DNA of 32,040 nt, taken from positions 1-32,040 of the forward strand of contig JAZNAQ010000045.1 of the NCBI GenBank assembly GCA_045586595.1. Reading direction: 5' to 3'. Below are positions 22,795-31,820 of the stretch, one piece after another (position 1 is the stretch's first letter; the number at the start of each line of letters is the position of its first letter). The stretch is from SIG480 sp045586595 (GTDB lineage: Bacteria; Bacillota; Clostridia; Oscillospirales; JAAYXM01). Below the pieces are notes generated by a model. That model saw only the letters and a list, made by a program, of their open reading frames with translations. It made no database searches and was not told where the DNA came from. The translations under genes and the position numbers were made by a program.

Positions 22795-25700
22795 ATGCTT
22801 CATTTTGTTCTCGGCCGTGTAAAAAGCGGAAAAACCTCATATATGATTGACAGGATAAAAAGTCGCCGCGAGGAGGGGACTTTATTTCTCGTGCCCGAGA
22901 CATACTCGCACTCAATGGAACGCTTGCTTTGTGAAATGTGCGGGAATACGATTTCGAGCTATGCCGAGGTAACAAGCTTTCGCCGCCTTGCAACAAGGGT
23001 AAAGAGTGAAAATGGCGGAATTGCCGCCGAAACCGTAGGCGGCGGAAGGCGGATACTTCTTCTTCATTCTGTTTTAGGAGATGTTGCTCCATCGCTGAAG
23101 ATGCTCGGCAGAGCTGCACACCGTCCCGAGCGTCTTTCTGAGATTCTTTCAGCAATAGATGAGTTTAAGGCATACGGGGTGTCTCCCGAAGATGTTGCAG
23201 GGGTTGCGGCAGATGTATCTGAAAACCTCGCAAAAAAACTATCTGACCTTGCCATGATATACGCGGCATACGAAAACAAGCTGGGAGAGGACGAGTTTGA
23301 CGCGTACGATGAGCTTATGTATGTTGCAAAGAGCCTTGAAGAAAACGATTTTATGTTTGACAAAACCTTGTATCTTGATGGATTCTCGGGCTTTACCGCC
23401 GCTCAATTTGATATAATTGAGACTGCGATTTATAAGGCTCGCGATGTATTTATAGCACTTGAGCTTCCTGAAGAAGAGGATACAGGGGCAGAAAATGGTA
23501 TATTTGATAAGGCGTTTGAAACCAAAAAAAGAATAGAGGAGCTTGCAAAACGTCGGGGTGTTGAATGTGATGAGGTATATCTTCCGCAAAAAGGCGATGG
23601 GGCACTGCACCACCTTGATGGCGCGCTGTTTTCTGATAATGTAAAAAAGTTTTGCGGTGAGGCGCGCGAGATAACGCTTGCCCGTGCCGATGGTGTTTTT
23701 GAAGAGTGTGAGCTTGCTGCGGCATATATCCTTGACCAGGTGCGCGAAGGTGCGAGATTTCGCGATTTTTCAGTTGCGGTGGCAGATGAGGCAGAGTACC
23801 TTGGCATATGCGAGAGTGTTTTTTCACGCTACGGCATACCGGTGTATATGAGCACAGCGCATGAGATTACCGAAAAACCTCCTGTCTCGCTGATTCTCTC
23901 TGCGTTTGATTGTATTCTGCGCGGTTTCAGGGCGGATGCAGTAATGGGGTATTTAAAGACAGGCTTTTCGGGCGTGTGTGCGAGAAGCCTTGATGTGTTT
24001 GAAAACTATCTCTATACATGGTCGCCCAAACCCTCTGCATGGACATCAGGTAAGGACTTCACCCAAAACCCCATGGGGCTCACAGCAGAAGAAACCGAAC
24101 AGTCGCGAGCTCTTTTGCGCACAGTGAATTGTGTAAGAAAAAAGATTTATGAGCCGATCTCAAAGCTTTCAAATACGCTAAAAAGCAGAAAAACAGGTGA
24201 GGCTTGTGCCGAGGCTCTATATGAGTTTATAAACGATATAAATCTCCCGAGACGTTGTGAGGCATATGCATATCTTGCAGAAACCTCCGGGAAGCTTTCC
24301 GATGCGCAGGAATACAGGTCGCTTATAAAGATATTATGTGATGCGATAGACAGTATAGGTCGCGCTAATCTTGAGCGAGAGATAGATGCAGATGAGCTTT
24401 ATATGCTCTTTAAAATAGTTGTGTCGCAGTATGAACTCGGCACGATACCCGCATCACTTGACTGTGTCAGCGTAGGCGGGTTTGACCGTGCTGACGGAGA
24501 GCGTTGTTGCATAAGGATAATTCTTGGTGCCAACCAAGGTGTATTCCCGCAAAGTGCTGAAAGTGGAGGGCTTCTTTCAGATAACGACCGCGCAGAGCTT
24601 GCTGATTTTGGAATAGAGCTTGCCCCTGCCATGAGTGACAGAATTTTTGAAGAATACCGAAACATTCACAGTGTTGTTTGTTCAGCTGAGAAGGGACTAT
24701 ATATTAGTTCGTGTGCGCTCGGCAAGGATGGAGAAGAAAAAAGTGAGTCACCCATAGTCGCAAGGATAAGAAGTATCTTTGATGTAGTGAGCGATGGCCT
24801 GACTTTAAGACAGGCACGCCTTCGCGCAAAGGTACCCTGCTTTGATGAGAGTGTTGCGACAAAAAGGCTGCGCGATTACTGGGAGAATGATGAGGAATAT
24901 GAGCCCAAACTCCGCACCGCCGAAATAAATTCGCGCGGTCGCCGCGGGCCGATATTTGAGCGGGAAAACATTGAAGCGATATTTGGTGAGAAGATACGTC
25001 TGAGCGCATCAAGAGCAGATTTATTCTCGTCGTGCAGGTATGCATACTTTTTGAAATACGGCATGAACGCACGGCTCCGTGAGCGTGCCGAAATTTCGCC
25101 TATAGAGGCAGGTAGCCTCATGCACTATGTGCTTGAAAAGGTTATATCTGAGCTCGCCGATAAGGGTAGCTATGATGTTGAAACTGCCCTCGTTCTTGCA
25201 GAAGAGGCATGCCGTGAGTATGTAGCCATGACCCTAAAGGGCTCAGATAAGCTCCCGGCAAGAATGGAATTTTTAATAGGTCGGTTGCAGAAGACCGTAA
25301 AGAAGGCAGTAGAGGATATATGCTGTGAGCTTTCAAAAAGTGAGTTCACCCCTCTTGAATTTGAGCTTAAGTTTACGGGCGGAGAAGATGCGCTGCCCCC
25401 TCTTGAAATACGCGGAGAACAGGCAACTGTTCTGCTCCGCGGCGCAGTAGACCGTGTGGACACATATGAGCTTGACGGCGAGATGTATTTCCGTGTAATA
25501 GATTATAAATCGGGGAAAAAGGAGTTCTCGCTTGATGAGGCAATCAACGGTGTCGGAATGCAGATGCTTCTGTATATGTTTGCACTTGAGGAAATGGGCG
25601 AGGTCAGGTACGGCAAGAAACCATGTTCCGCAGGGGTTATGTATGTCCCCATAGCGAGGGAGCTTGCGCGCGGACGTGGCGAAATCGCACGGGAGGTTCG

Positions 25701-26091
25701 CCGAGAGGGCGTTGTTTTGCGCGATATGAAGATAATACACGCGATGGAAACAGGAGAGGATAAGGTGTATATCCCCGTGTCGCTGGATAAGCACGGCGGG
25801 ATAAAAAAGGGCTCAGTTGTTCTCACAAAACATGAGTTTCAAGCCGTCAAGGACAGAATGAAACAGGTCCTTGCAAAAATAGGTGATGAACTGTATCGCG
25901 GTGAGATAGAGCCTAACCCTTATATAAACAAAACCAGCAGTTCTTGTGACTGGTGCGAATATAAGAGTATATGCGCATTTGATGAGACACGCTCGTGTGA
26001 CTCAAAGCGTGAGCTTATTGATATAAGCTTTAGGGATATGCTAAAGGAATTGGGAGGTGAGGAAGATGAGCCAAGTGAAATGGACTCGTGA
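22795..26091 (+). CDS. addB: ATP-dependent helicase/nuclease subunit B
   Basis: 1098 residues from ATG 22795 with GGGGGA 7 bases upstream. N-terminal Walker A-like GRVKSGKTS (residues 7-15) and FLVPETYS follow the AddB pattern; the middle is a degenerate UvrD-like region that scans for Chi. The C-terminal RecB-type nuclease has FELKFTGGE-like strands, AVDRVDTYE and YFRVIDYKSGKKEFSL (the D-x-K catalytic pair). Cys747, Cys1051, Cys1054 and Cys1060 reproduce the Cys-Xn-Cys-X2-Cys-X5-Cys iron-sulphur ligand pattern of Bacillus AddB. With AddA it resects double-strand breaks for RecA loading. Overlaps addA by 26 bases. Confidence 0.96.
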   Translation: MLHFVLGRVKSGKTSYMIDRIKSRREEGTLFLVPETYSHSMERLLCEMCGNTISSYAEVTSFRRLATRVKSENGGIAAETVGGGRRILLLHSVLGDVAPSLKMLGRAAHRPERLSEILSAIDEFKAYGVSPEDVAGVAADVSENLAKKLSDLAMIYAAYENKLGEDEFDAYDELMYVAKSLEENDFMFDKTLYLDGFSGFTAAQFDIIETAIYKARDVFIALELPEEEDTGAENGIFDKAFETKKRIEELAKRRGVECDEVYLPQKGDGALHHLDGALFSDNVKKFCGEAREITLARADGVFEECELAAAYILDQVREGARFRDFSVAVADEAEYLGICESVFSRYGIPVYMSTAHEITEKPPVSLILSAFDCILRGFRADAVMGYLKTGFSGVCARSLDVFENYLYTWSPKPSAWTSGKDFTQNPMGLTAEETEQSRALLRTVNCVRKKIYEPISKLSNTLKSRKTGEACAEALYEFINDINLPRRCEAYAYLAETSGKLSDAQEYRSLIKILCDAIDSIGRANLEREIDADELYMLFKIVVSQYELGTIPASLDCVSVGGFDRADGERCCIRIILGANQGVFPQSAESGGLLSDNDRAELADFGIELAPAMSDRIFEEYRNIHSVVCSAEKGLYISSCALGKDGEEKSESPIVARIRSIFDVVSDGLTLRQARLRAKVPCFDESVATKRLRDYWENDEEYEPKLRTAEINSRGRRGPIFERENIEAIFGEKIRLSASRADLFSSCRYAYFLKYGMNARLRERAEISPIEAGSLMHYVLEKVISELADKGSYDVETALVLAEEACREYVAMTLKGSDKLPARMEFLIGRLQKTVKKAVEDICCELSKSEFTPLEFELKFTGGEDALPPLEIRGEQATVLLRGAVDRVDTYELDGEMYFRVIDYKSGKKEFSLDEAINGVGMQMLLYMFALEEMGEVRYGKKPCSAGVMYVPIARELARGRGEIAREVRREGVVLRDMKIIHAMETGEDKVYIPVSLDKHGGIKKGSVVLTKHEFQAVKDRMKQVLAKIGDELYRGEIEPNPYINKTSSSCDWCEYKSICAFDETRSCDSKRELIDISFRDMLKELGGEEDEPSEMDS

Positions 26092-29000
26092 CCAGCTCCG
26101 TGCGATAGAATCGCGCGGGAGTTCCATTCTCGTTTCTGCGGCAGCAGGCTCGGGAAAAACCGCTGTGCTTGTAGAGCGCCTTCTTCGCCGTATAGTTGAT
26201 GAGCGTCTTGACATAACGCAGTTTCTTATAATCACTTACACAAAAGCGGCGGCATCTGAGCTTCGTCGCAAAATCAGTGATGCGCTGTATGAACGCGCTG
26301 CCGCGAACCCCGGAGACAAGCATATCCGCCGCCAGCTTGCGCTTGTAGGGAGTGCAAGAATTTCAACCGTACATTCATTTTGTACATGGGTTCTCCGCAA
26401 TTTCGGCGACCAGGAAGAGCTTCCGGGCGGCTTTCGTGTTCTCGATGAAAATGAAGGAAGGTTTATCCTTGAGGACATTCTCTCTGAACTTGTCGATGAA
26501 AAATATGATGAGTCAGAAAAGAGCTTTCTCGCGCTTGCCGACTATTTAAGCGGAGCAAGAAACGATAAGCAGCTTTTTTCTGCGGTGCTTGAACTGTATG
26601 ATAAAAGTATAAGTCACCCATACCCCGAAAAGTGGCTTTGTGAAGTAGCAGAATCATATGATATGAGCGGCAAAAACAACATCCTAGACACGCGCTGGGG
26701 AGAATACTCTTTCAGAACCGCGCGCGAAGCGCTTGAGAATATTGTCAAGACTATAGATTGTATGATAAGAGATGCAGAGCGGAGCGCCGTCGGAAGCGAG
26801 CTTTATGCCGAGCTTCTTGACACAGAGCGCGATTCTCTTAACGACGCTGTTTGTGACGACTGGGATGAAATGAGAAAAAGGCTTTCCGGTATTGAATTTC
26901 TCAGGCTTCCGTCGTCAAAAAAGCTTGATGATAAGGCTCTTGCCGAGCGCATAAAGGCGGGGCATGCCCGCATTAAGTCTGATGTAGCCGAGGTTTTAGA
27001 AAAGTTTCTGCCCGACTCATCAGACATACTGCTTTCTGAATTGTCAGAGCTTGCGCCGCATATAAAAGAGCTTTCCTCTCTGGTGTGTGAGCTTTCTGCG
27101 CGGTTTAAAAAGGAGAAGCTTCGCCGCGGAGTTCTGGACTACTCAGATCTTGAACACTTCGCTGTTGCGCTACTCGTTGAGAGCTATGATGCAGAGCTTG
27201 ATTCGGTTGTACCGAGTGCTGTGGCAAACGATGTCGCAAAGAGCTTTTGCGAGATTTTGCTCGACGAGTTTCAGGACAGTAACAACGTGCAGGATATAAT
27301 ATTTCGCGCCGTATCGAGAAATGAGAAAAATATTGTTATGGTGGGTGACGTAAAGCAGTCTATATACCGCTTCAGACTTGCCGACCCTTCAATATTCATG
27401 AAGAAGTACAAGTCGTTTAAAAAGTATGAAGATGCAATGGGTGATGAGCCGCGATGCATAACGCTTGCACAGAACTTCCGCTCCCGTGCCGAGGTGCTTG
27501 ACGCATCAAATGCACTTTTTGCAGAAATTATGACAGAAAAGCTCGGCGGTGTTGACTATACCAAGGAGCAGTATCTTATCCCGCGTGAGGAGATAGTCGA
27601 CTCTGAGCGGGAGGATATGGCGTGCGAATTCTGCCTTGTTGACCGCAAAGACTCTGAAAACTGCAGTGCAGCGGAGGCCGAGGCGCGCATGGTTTCGAAA
27701 AAAATATCAGAGCTTGTAAATGCAGGATTTGAGATATATGATAAAGACAAGGGGAGAAGACGTGTAGAATACCGCGACTTTGCGATATTGCTACGCTCTG
27801 TTTCCGGCAATGCTGAGGTGTATGAGCGCGCACTGGCTGAGTATGGCATACCGTATATATCTCCGCGTGCAGAGGGGCTGTTGTGCAAAAGCGAAGTCAG
27901 TGCAATAGTGTCTTACCTCTCCGTTATAGACAACCCAACATCCGATATTCCTCTTCTTGCGGTTTTAAAATCACCACTTTTTGCATTCAGTGCCGACGAC
28001 CTGTGTCATATTCGGCGGAGCGGCGGTGATAACCTTATATATGCAATGGAGCTACTTGCAAAGAAAAGCGGTGAAACAGCCGATAAGTGCCGTGCATTTC
28101 TTACGCAACTCTCTGAACTTCGCGCGTGTTCGCGAGGGATGAGCGCAGGCTCGCTCATTTGGGAGGTATATAACAGGACAAACGCGCTCGGCATGTTTGG
28201 CGCACTGCCTTATGGCGAGGAACGCCAGCGGAATTTAGTTGAGTTTTATAAATTCGCCGACTCACTGTGTAACACGGGTTACAACGGCCTGTACCGGTTC
28301 ATTTCGCATATTGCACAAATTGCCGAGCGTGGCGGGGATATACCCGCACCTGCGGCGCATACATCAAATGCAGTCACGATAATGACGATACATAAATCAA
28401 AAGGGCTGGAGTTCCCTGTAGTCTTCCTCGGCGGAAGCATAAGAAATTTCAATACTGACGACATCCGACGGCCTGTGCTTATTCACCCAGAGCTTGGTGT
28501 GGGGCTTCGATACAGAGACGAAAGCCTCGGCCGTGAAGTCTCAACGCTTGCGCGCGATGTTATAGCCCACGCAATAGTTGATGAGATGAAGAGCGAGGAA
28601 ATGCGCATCCTCTATGTCGCGATGACAAGAGCACGCGAAAAGCTGTATATTGTAGCATCGCACAACGACGCGGCGAAGATGATTGAAAAAACATATACAG
28701 AAAACTCATACCCTGAGCTTGATGAAAAAACGCTTGCATCGCGTATGGGCACGCAGATGTGGTTTATGTTGCCGATACTTCGTAGCGCCTGCGGAAACGG
28801 GCTTTTAAGGTATGCGGGCCTTCCTGAAAACGAAAATAATCAACTCGGCGGAATTCTGGCACATGCAGAGGCTTGCCCTGCAGAGAATGAAAAAGCCTCT
28901 GTTAGTGATACCGTGGGCGATGTGCAGACGGATGAGTTTGAAGCAGCGCGGGAGATGCTCGGGTTTGTTTACCCGTATTCTTCGGCAACAGAAACGCCTT

Positions 29001-29608
29001 CAAAGGTCACTGCAACCGGCATAGGTGCGGCAAAGAGTACAAAGCAAAGATATATTCGCCGAAGCGTTCCGCGCCCCGAATTTATGAGAGAAAAATCACT
29101 CACCGCGGCAGAGCGCGGCACTGCGCTTCATATGGCTATGCAGTTTGCAGATTTTAAAAAGTGCAATACGCTTGACGGAGTAAAGAGCGAGCTTTTGCGC
29201 CTCGGCGATGAAAAATATCTGACAGCCAAACAGCTTGAGGCGGTTGATGCCGAAAAGATATTTGGGTTTATTACGTCTGATATAGGCAGAGAGGTCCTGG
29301 GTGCCGAGTATGTGCGGCGTGAGTTTAAGTTCTCTGTGCTTTTGCCCGCAGATGAGGCGCTTGGCGATAAGTCACTCTCGGGCGAGAAGGTTCTTGCGCA
29401 AGGTGTTATGGATATGTACTACGAAACGTCAGAAGGCATTTCGATAGTGGACTTCAAGACGGATAAAAAGCGCCCGTCCGGAGATACGCTTGAGAAATAT
29501 TCCGAGCAGCTTCGCATATATCGGCGTGCGCTTTATGAGATGACGGGAAAACAGGCAAAAAGCCTTATACTCTATCTCGTCTCTCTCGGTGAATATATAG
29601 AGATATAA
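26066..29608 (+). CDS. addA: ATP-dependent helicase/nuclease subunit A
   Basis: 1180 residues from ATG 26066, which has GGGAGG 8 bases upstream; a GTG at 26057 overlaps that site. UvrD-type SF1A helicase: Q-motif WTRDQLRAI, Walker A SAAAGSGKTAVL (K31), ITYTKAAASELR (motif Ia), STVHSFC (Ib), LLDEFQDSN (motif II), VGDVKQSIYRFR (III), ITLAQNFRSR (IV), TIMTIHKSKGLEFPVVFL (V) and ILYVAMTRAREKLY (VI). The C-terminal RecB-like nuclease contains AERGTALHMAMQF, EFKFSVLLPA and IVDFKTDK (Asp1129, Lys1131). Forms the AddAB complex with the gene before it. All motifs intact. Confidence 0.97.
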   Translation: MSQVKWTRDQLRAIESRGSSILVSAAAGSGKTAVLVERLLRRIVDERLDITQFLIITYTKAAASELRRKISDALYERAAANPGDKHIRRQLALVGSARISTVHSFCTWVLRNFGDQEELPGGFRVLDENEGRFILEDILSELVDEKYDESEKSFLALADYLSGARNDKQLFSAVLELYDKSISHPYPEKWLCEVAESYDMSGKNNILDTRWGEYSFRTAREALENIVKTIDCMIRDAERSAVGSELYAELLDTERDSLNDAVCDDWDEMRKRLSGIEFLRLPSSKKLDDKALAERIKAGHARIKSDVAEVLEKFLPDSSDILLSELSELAPHIKELSSLVCELSARFKKEKLRRGVLDYSDLEHFAVALLVESYDAELDSVVPSAVANDVAKSFCEILLDEFQDSNNVQDIIFRAVSRNEKNIVMVGDVKQSIYRFRLADPSIFMKKYKSFKKYEDAMGDEPRCITLAQNFRSRAEVLDASNALFAEIMTEKLGGVDYTKEQYLIPREEIVDSEREDMACEFCLVDRKDSENCSAAEAEARMVSKKISELVNAGFEIYDKDKGRRRVEYRDFAILLRSVSGNAEVYERALAEYGIPYISPRAEGLLCKSEVSAIVSYLSVIDNPTSDIPLLAVLKSPLFAFSADDLCHIRRSGGDNLIYAMELLAKKSGETADKCRAFLTQLSELRACSRGMSAGSLIWEVYNRTNALGMFGALPYGEERQRNLVEFYKFADSLCNTGYNGLYRFISHIAQIAERGGDIPAPAAHTSNAVTIMTIHKSKGLEFPVVFLGGSIRNFNTDDIRRPVLIHPELGVGLRYRDESLGREVSTLARDVIAHAIVDEMKSEEMRILYVAMTRAREKLYIVASHNDAAKMIEKTYTENSYPELDEKTLASRMGTQMWFMLPILRSACGNGLLRYAGLPENENNQLGGILAHAEACPAENEKASVSDTVGDVQTDEFEAAREMLGFVYPYSSATETPSKVTATGIGAAKSTKQRYIRRSVPRPEFMREKSLTAAERGTALHMAMQFADFKKCNTLDGVKSELLRLGDEKYLTAKQLEAVDAEKIFGFITSDIGREVLGAEYVRREFKFSVLLPADEALGDKSLSGEKVLAQGVMDMYYETSEGISIVDFKTDKKRPSGDTLEKYSEQLRIYRRALYEMTGKQAKSLILYLVSLGEYIEI

Positions 29609-29613
29609 AACAG

Positions 29614-29641
29614 GAGAAGTACCGGTTCGGTACTTCTTTTT
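29614..29641 (+). terminator. Terminator of addBA
   Basis: 9- to 10-bp stem AGAAGTACCG / CGGTACTTCT with a GTT loop and a run of eight T. Confidence 0.9.
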
Positions 29642-29704
29642 TTGTTATTATCTCCACCAAGACAAAAAGTTGGCATAAATTTGGCAAAGAGTTAATTTAA
29701 AACG

Positions 29705-29713
29705 TGCTATAAT
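29705..29713 (+). promoter_or_regulatory. Extended -10 promoter of the right toxin island
   Basis: TG-C-TATAAT at 29705-29713. No -35 at normal spacing (TTGGCA lies 21 bases upstream). It would start the transcript at about 29720, at the hairpin described next. Confidence 0.55.
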
Positions 29714-29721
29714 ATTATCAT

Positions 29722-29829
29722 GAGGCGAGCCGTATAGGCTTGCCTCTTTGGCTTGGGTTTAAAAAATGAGGGAGGTGAGCAGATGAAATGACAAATATCG
29801 TTTGCAAAAAAAACATCAATAATTTATAA
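29722..29829 (+). other. Structured leader with vestigial short reading frames
   Basis: A 10-bp hairpin GAGGCGAGCC / GGCTTGCCTC (29722-29746) stands at the likely 5' end of the transcript. It is followed by a strong ribosome site GGGAGGTG (29770-29777) in front of only a two-codon frame (ATG AAA TGA at 29783) and a 13-codon frame (29788-29829). Strong ribosome site plus a minimal frame resembles the leader of small holin-like or type I toxin genes whose coding part has been lost, but no toxin peptide is readable, so this is a description, not an identification. Confidence 0.3.
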
Positions 29830-29847
29830 TGAAAGGAGACAATCAAA

Positions 29848-30612
29848 ATGATGGTTGATGAGCTGTTTATGAAAAAGAAACAGCAAAGCCCGATTATAAA
29901 GGATATAATTAAAAGCTTTGCGGAAACAGTAAGAGCAAATATAGTAAACAACGTTAAAAATCAAAACAAAGAAGAAAACAAAACAACAACCCGGGCAAAG
30001 CAAGATGACCTGTTTTTAGAAGGGTTTTATTCTGTCGCTGATAAGCCACGAGAGACCACGCAGACCACAGCCCCGAGTGTAAAAAAGCGTACATATGTAG
30101 AAACAACTTCAAAGGATGACTACGACTTTCTCACCGGCTTCTATTCCGTTGCAGACAAGCCCGAGGATGAAATCCCTGAGATTAAATTGACAGCTTGTAA
30201 AGCTACAAAAGCAGGCGAAAGTCGCGACGAATATGATGCCCGTGTACGTAGCCAATATGCGGCGCGACAAAGACAGATAGACCTCTCAGATGAAGCTGCC
30301 TTAAAAAGAGAACTTGAAGATATAGAGGCTGCCAAAAATCAGGACTACACATCAAAATGGTATAAAAGGCTTGAACGGGCATGGGACTCCGGCGACCTTG
30401 AAACGTATGAACGCGTTGAGAAAGAAATGGAAACGCAAAGGAAAAGGGTGAAGTATATCCTTGACAATCTCAACCGAAGATATAATGATGATTTCATGGG
30501 GCAATTCGGGGCGAGCTATCGGGCAGGCCGAATCTCGCAGGACGAGGCACTTGCCTGGAATGAATATCTCAAAAACCCTACACTTCCCAACAGAGAATAC
30601 GCTGAAGTGTAA
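29848..30612 (+). CDS. N-terminal part of a polymorphic toxin-like protein, probably frameshifted
   Basis: 254 residues, ATG preceded by AGGAG with a 9-base spacer. No signal peptide or membrane segment. Two copies of a short motif, LFLEGFYSVADKP (residues 55-67) and DFLTGFYSVADKP (93-105), separated by a Thr/Lys-rich linker; then a charged helical stretch (about 135-215, EYDARVRSQYAARQRQ, LKRELEDIEAAKNQD, ERVEKEMETQRKRV). I do not recognise the family. The frame ends at TAA 30610-30612 just as a second frame, beginning SDTLNHF, opens one base back and runs into the toxin-type domain at 30741-31013. Together they would make one protein of about 390 residues, so this is probably the front half of a broken gene. 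Confidence 0.6.
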   Translation: MMVDELFMKKKQQSPIIKDIIKSFAETVRANIVNNVKNQNKEENKTTTRAKQDDLFLEGFYSVADKPRETTQTTAPSVKKRTYVETTSKDDYDFLTGFYSVADKPEDEIPEIKLTACKATKAGESRDEYDARVRSQYAARQRQIDLSDEAALKRELEDIEAAKNQDYTSKWYKRLERAWDSGDLETYERVEKEMETQRKRVKYILDNLNRRYNDDFMGQFGASYRAGRISQDEALAWNEYLKNPTLPNREYAEV

Positions 30613-31013
30613 GCGATACATTAAATCACTTTCGCAAAAACAATGAAGCCACTCTTGCAGGAGAAGCGGCGGGGACTCCCGAGAGCCTGCAGACAATACT
30701 TGATGCTTCAATTAAAAACACATCACCCAAAAGAGAGTATATGTTATCACAAACAACAAATCCAAAGGTCAGAAATGCAGTAAATCAACTTTATAGACCG
30801 GGAGCAACTACGGGGGATGGCGGGACTGCAGATGCAATCCGACATGAGAGGTTGACGGGTTCATTGCTCTATGGCCGTAGTCACATTCAAAAAGGACAAG
30901 ACTGGCTTCGAGCACTCAAGAGGATTCGGGAAAATGAAATTTTAACCATAAAAGAGGAAAAAATCCTTGAAGAATTGATTGATGATTTAGAAAAAGCTTT
31001 GGGAGGCGAATGA
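30606..31013 (+). pseudogene. Toxin-type C-terminal domain, out of frame with the gene in front
   Basis: Open from 30606, with an ATG only at 30741 that has no ribosome site. Before the ATG the frame still reads like protein (SDTLNHFRKNNEATLAGEAA, then TPESLQTILDASIKNTSPKR). The last 90 residues form a compact domain: NAVNQLYRPGATTGDGGTAD, AIRHERLTG, GRSHIQKGQDW, then a C-terminal helix pair ending LIDDLEKALGG. I have seen this LYRPG...GDGGTADA...H..K pattern at the C-termini of polymorphic or phage-associated toxins but cannot name the family; conserved Arg/His/Lys suggest a nuclease. Its stop overlaps the next gene region, the usual toxin-then-immunity order. Either a one-base deletion near 30606-30612, a -1 frameshift or a recombination scar. 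Confidence 0.55.
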
Positions 31014-31015
31014 AT

Positions 31016-31396
31016 ATGACAGCAAAAGAATTGAATATTAAGTTACTATCCTTTTTACCAGAACTTGAGGATGAATACAGCTCTTGTGTTTCAAATTTCG
31101 ACGGTGACGATACCGGTTCGCACGTAGTCTTTAGTTGCGTATTAGTACCGTATATTATAAAAAGCGCAAATGAAAGAGATGTTCTAAAACTTCAAAAGTC
31201 TCTGGATTTCATAGAGATGGTTTTGTCGTATAATGACTTATATTCGCAAGAAGTTGTTGCTTTCAGCGTTTTAGAAAATCTGATATTTTCTGATGAACTA
31301 AATGTTGATATATATGCACATCTGGGAGATAGAACGAAGAAAGTTTACGGAGAAGTTAATGAGCTGTGGGAGGAGATGAGTGGAGAAAAACATTAA
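31016..31396 (+). CDS. Immunity-type protein (DUF7674-like)
   Basis: 126 residues from ATG 31016, chosen because GGGAGG lies 9 bases upstream; ATG 31010 has only a 3-base spacer. All-helical, acidic: LLSFLPELEDEYSS, HVVFSCVLVPYIIKSA, KLQKSLDFIEMVL, VAFSVLENLIF. This is the layout of a group of small proteins found behind toxin genes (I recall DUF7674), with the mid-protein H-VF and the SVLE-L segment. Role as immunity protein for the domain at 30741-31013 is inferred from adjacency and coupled translation. Confidence 0.6.
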   Translation: MTAKELNIKLLSFLPELEDEYSSCVSNFDGDDTGSHVVFSCVLVPYIIKSANERDVLKLQKSLDFIEMVLSYNDLYSQEVVAFSVLENLIFSDELNVDIYAHLGDRTKKVYGEVNELWEEMSGEKH

Positions 31397-31423
31397 CAAA
31401 GAAACAGAAGGAGTTGTTGAAAG

Positions 31424-31810
31424 ATGGACATTGGAAGGCTTAAGAACAACAAGGAGTATCTCGAAGAGGACATATGTGATACTGAGATTATACTGTCATT
31501 AAAGGAGAACCCTGAGTTCAATCTGCATATATGGGACGCATACTTTAGTGATATTTTTTGCAATCCGCCTTTACACGGTATGGGTTGGCATGGTTTCACT
31601 AGGGACCGCAATGAATTCAAGGGCGCGTACTCCGATGCGAACGACAACCGCATAGAACTCCCTGATTTGGAGGAATATCTGCAAGATATGCTGCAATATG
31701 CTAAAAAACAGTTCAGGTTTGAAGAAACAAGTCAGGTTTTTGAGCTTATCGCAGACCTTTTGCGTTATGCCATGGCAACAGGACAAACCGTTATTATGGA
31801 AGTGTCATAA
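31424..31810 (+). CDS. Second immunity-type protein, family not recognised
   Basis: 128 residues, ATG 31424 preceded by AGAAGGAG with a suitable spacer, 27 bases after the previous gene. No signal peptide or membrane helix. Distinct centre rich in aromatic residues (LHIWDAYFSDIF, NPPLHGMGWHGFTRDRNEF) and an acidic C-terminal half of helices (LPDLEEYLQDMLQYAKKQF, FELIADLLRYAM). Soluble, acidic, small and located behind a toxin/immunity pair: an orphan immunity gene whose toxin is absent is the simplest reading, but this is inference. Ends just before the terminator at 31821-31849. Confidence 0.55.
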   Translation: MDIGRLKNNKEYLEEDICDTEIILSLKENPEFNLHIWDAYFSDIFCNPPLHGMGWHGFTRDRNEFKGAYSDANDNRIELPDLEEYLQDMLQYAKKQFRFEETSQVFELIADLLRYAMATGQTVIMEVS

Positions 31811-31820
31811 ACCTCAAAAG

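Noticed and set aside
29718..29951. Minus-strand hydrophobic frame of 77 codons as a membrane toxin
   Set aside because: It overlaps the start and ribosome site of the plus-strand gene, has no ribosome site, and its hydrophobicity comes from the complement of A-rich leader DNA.
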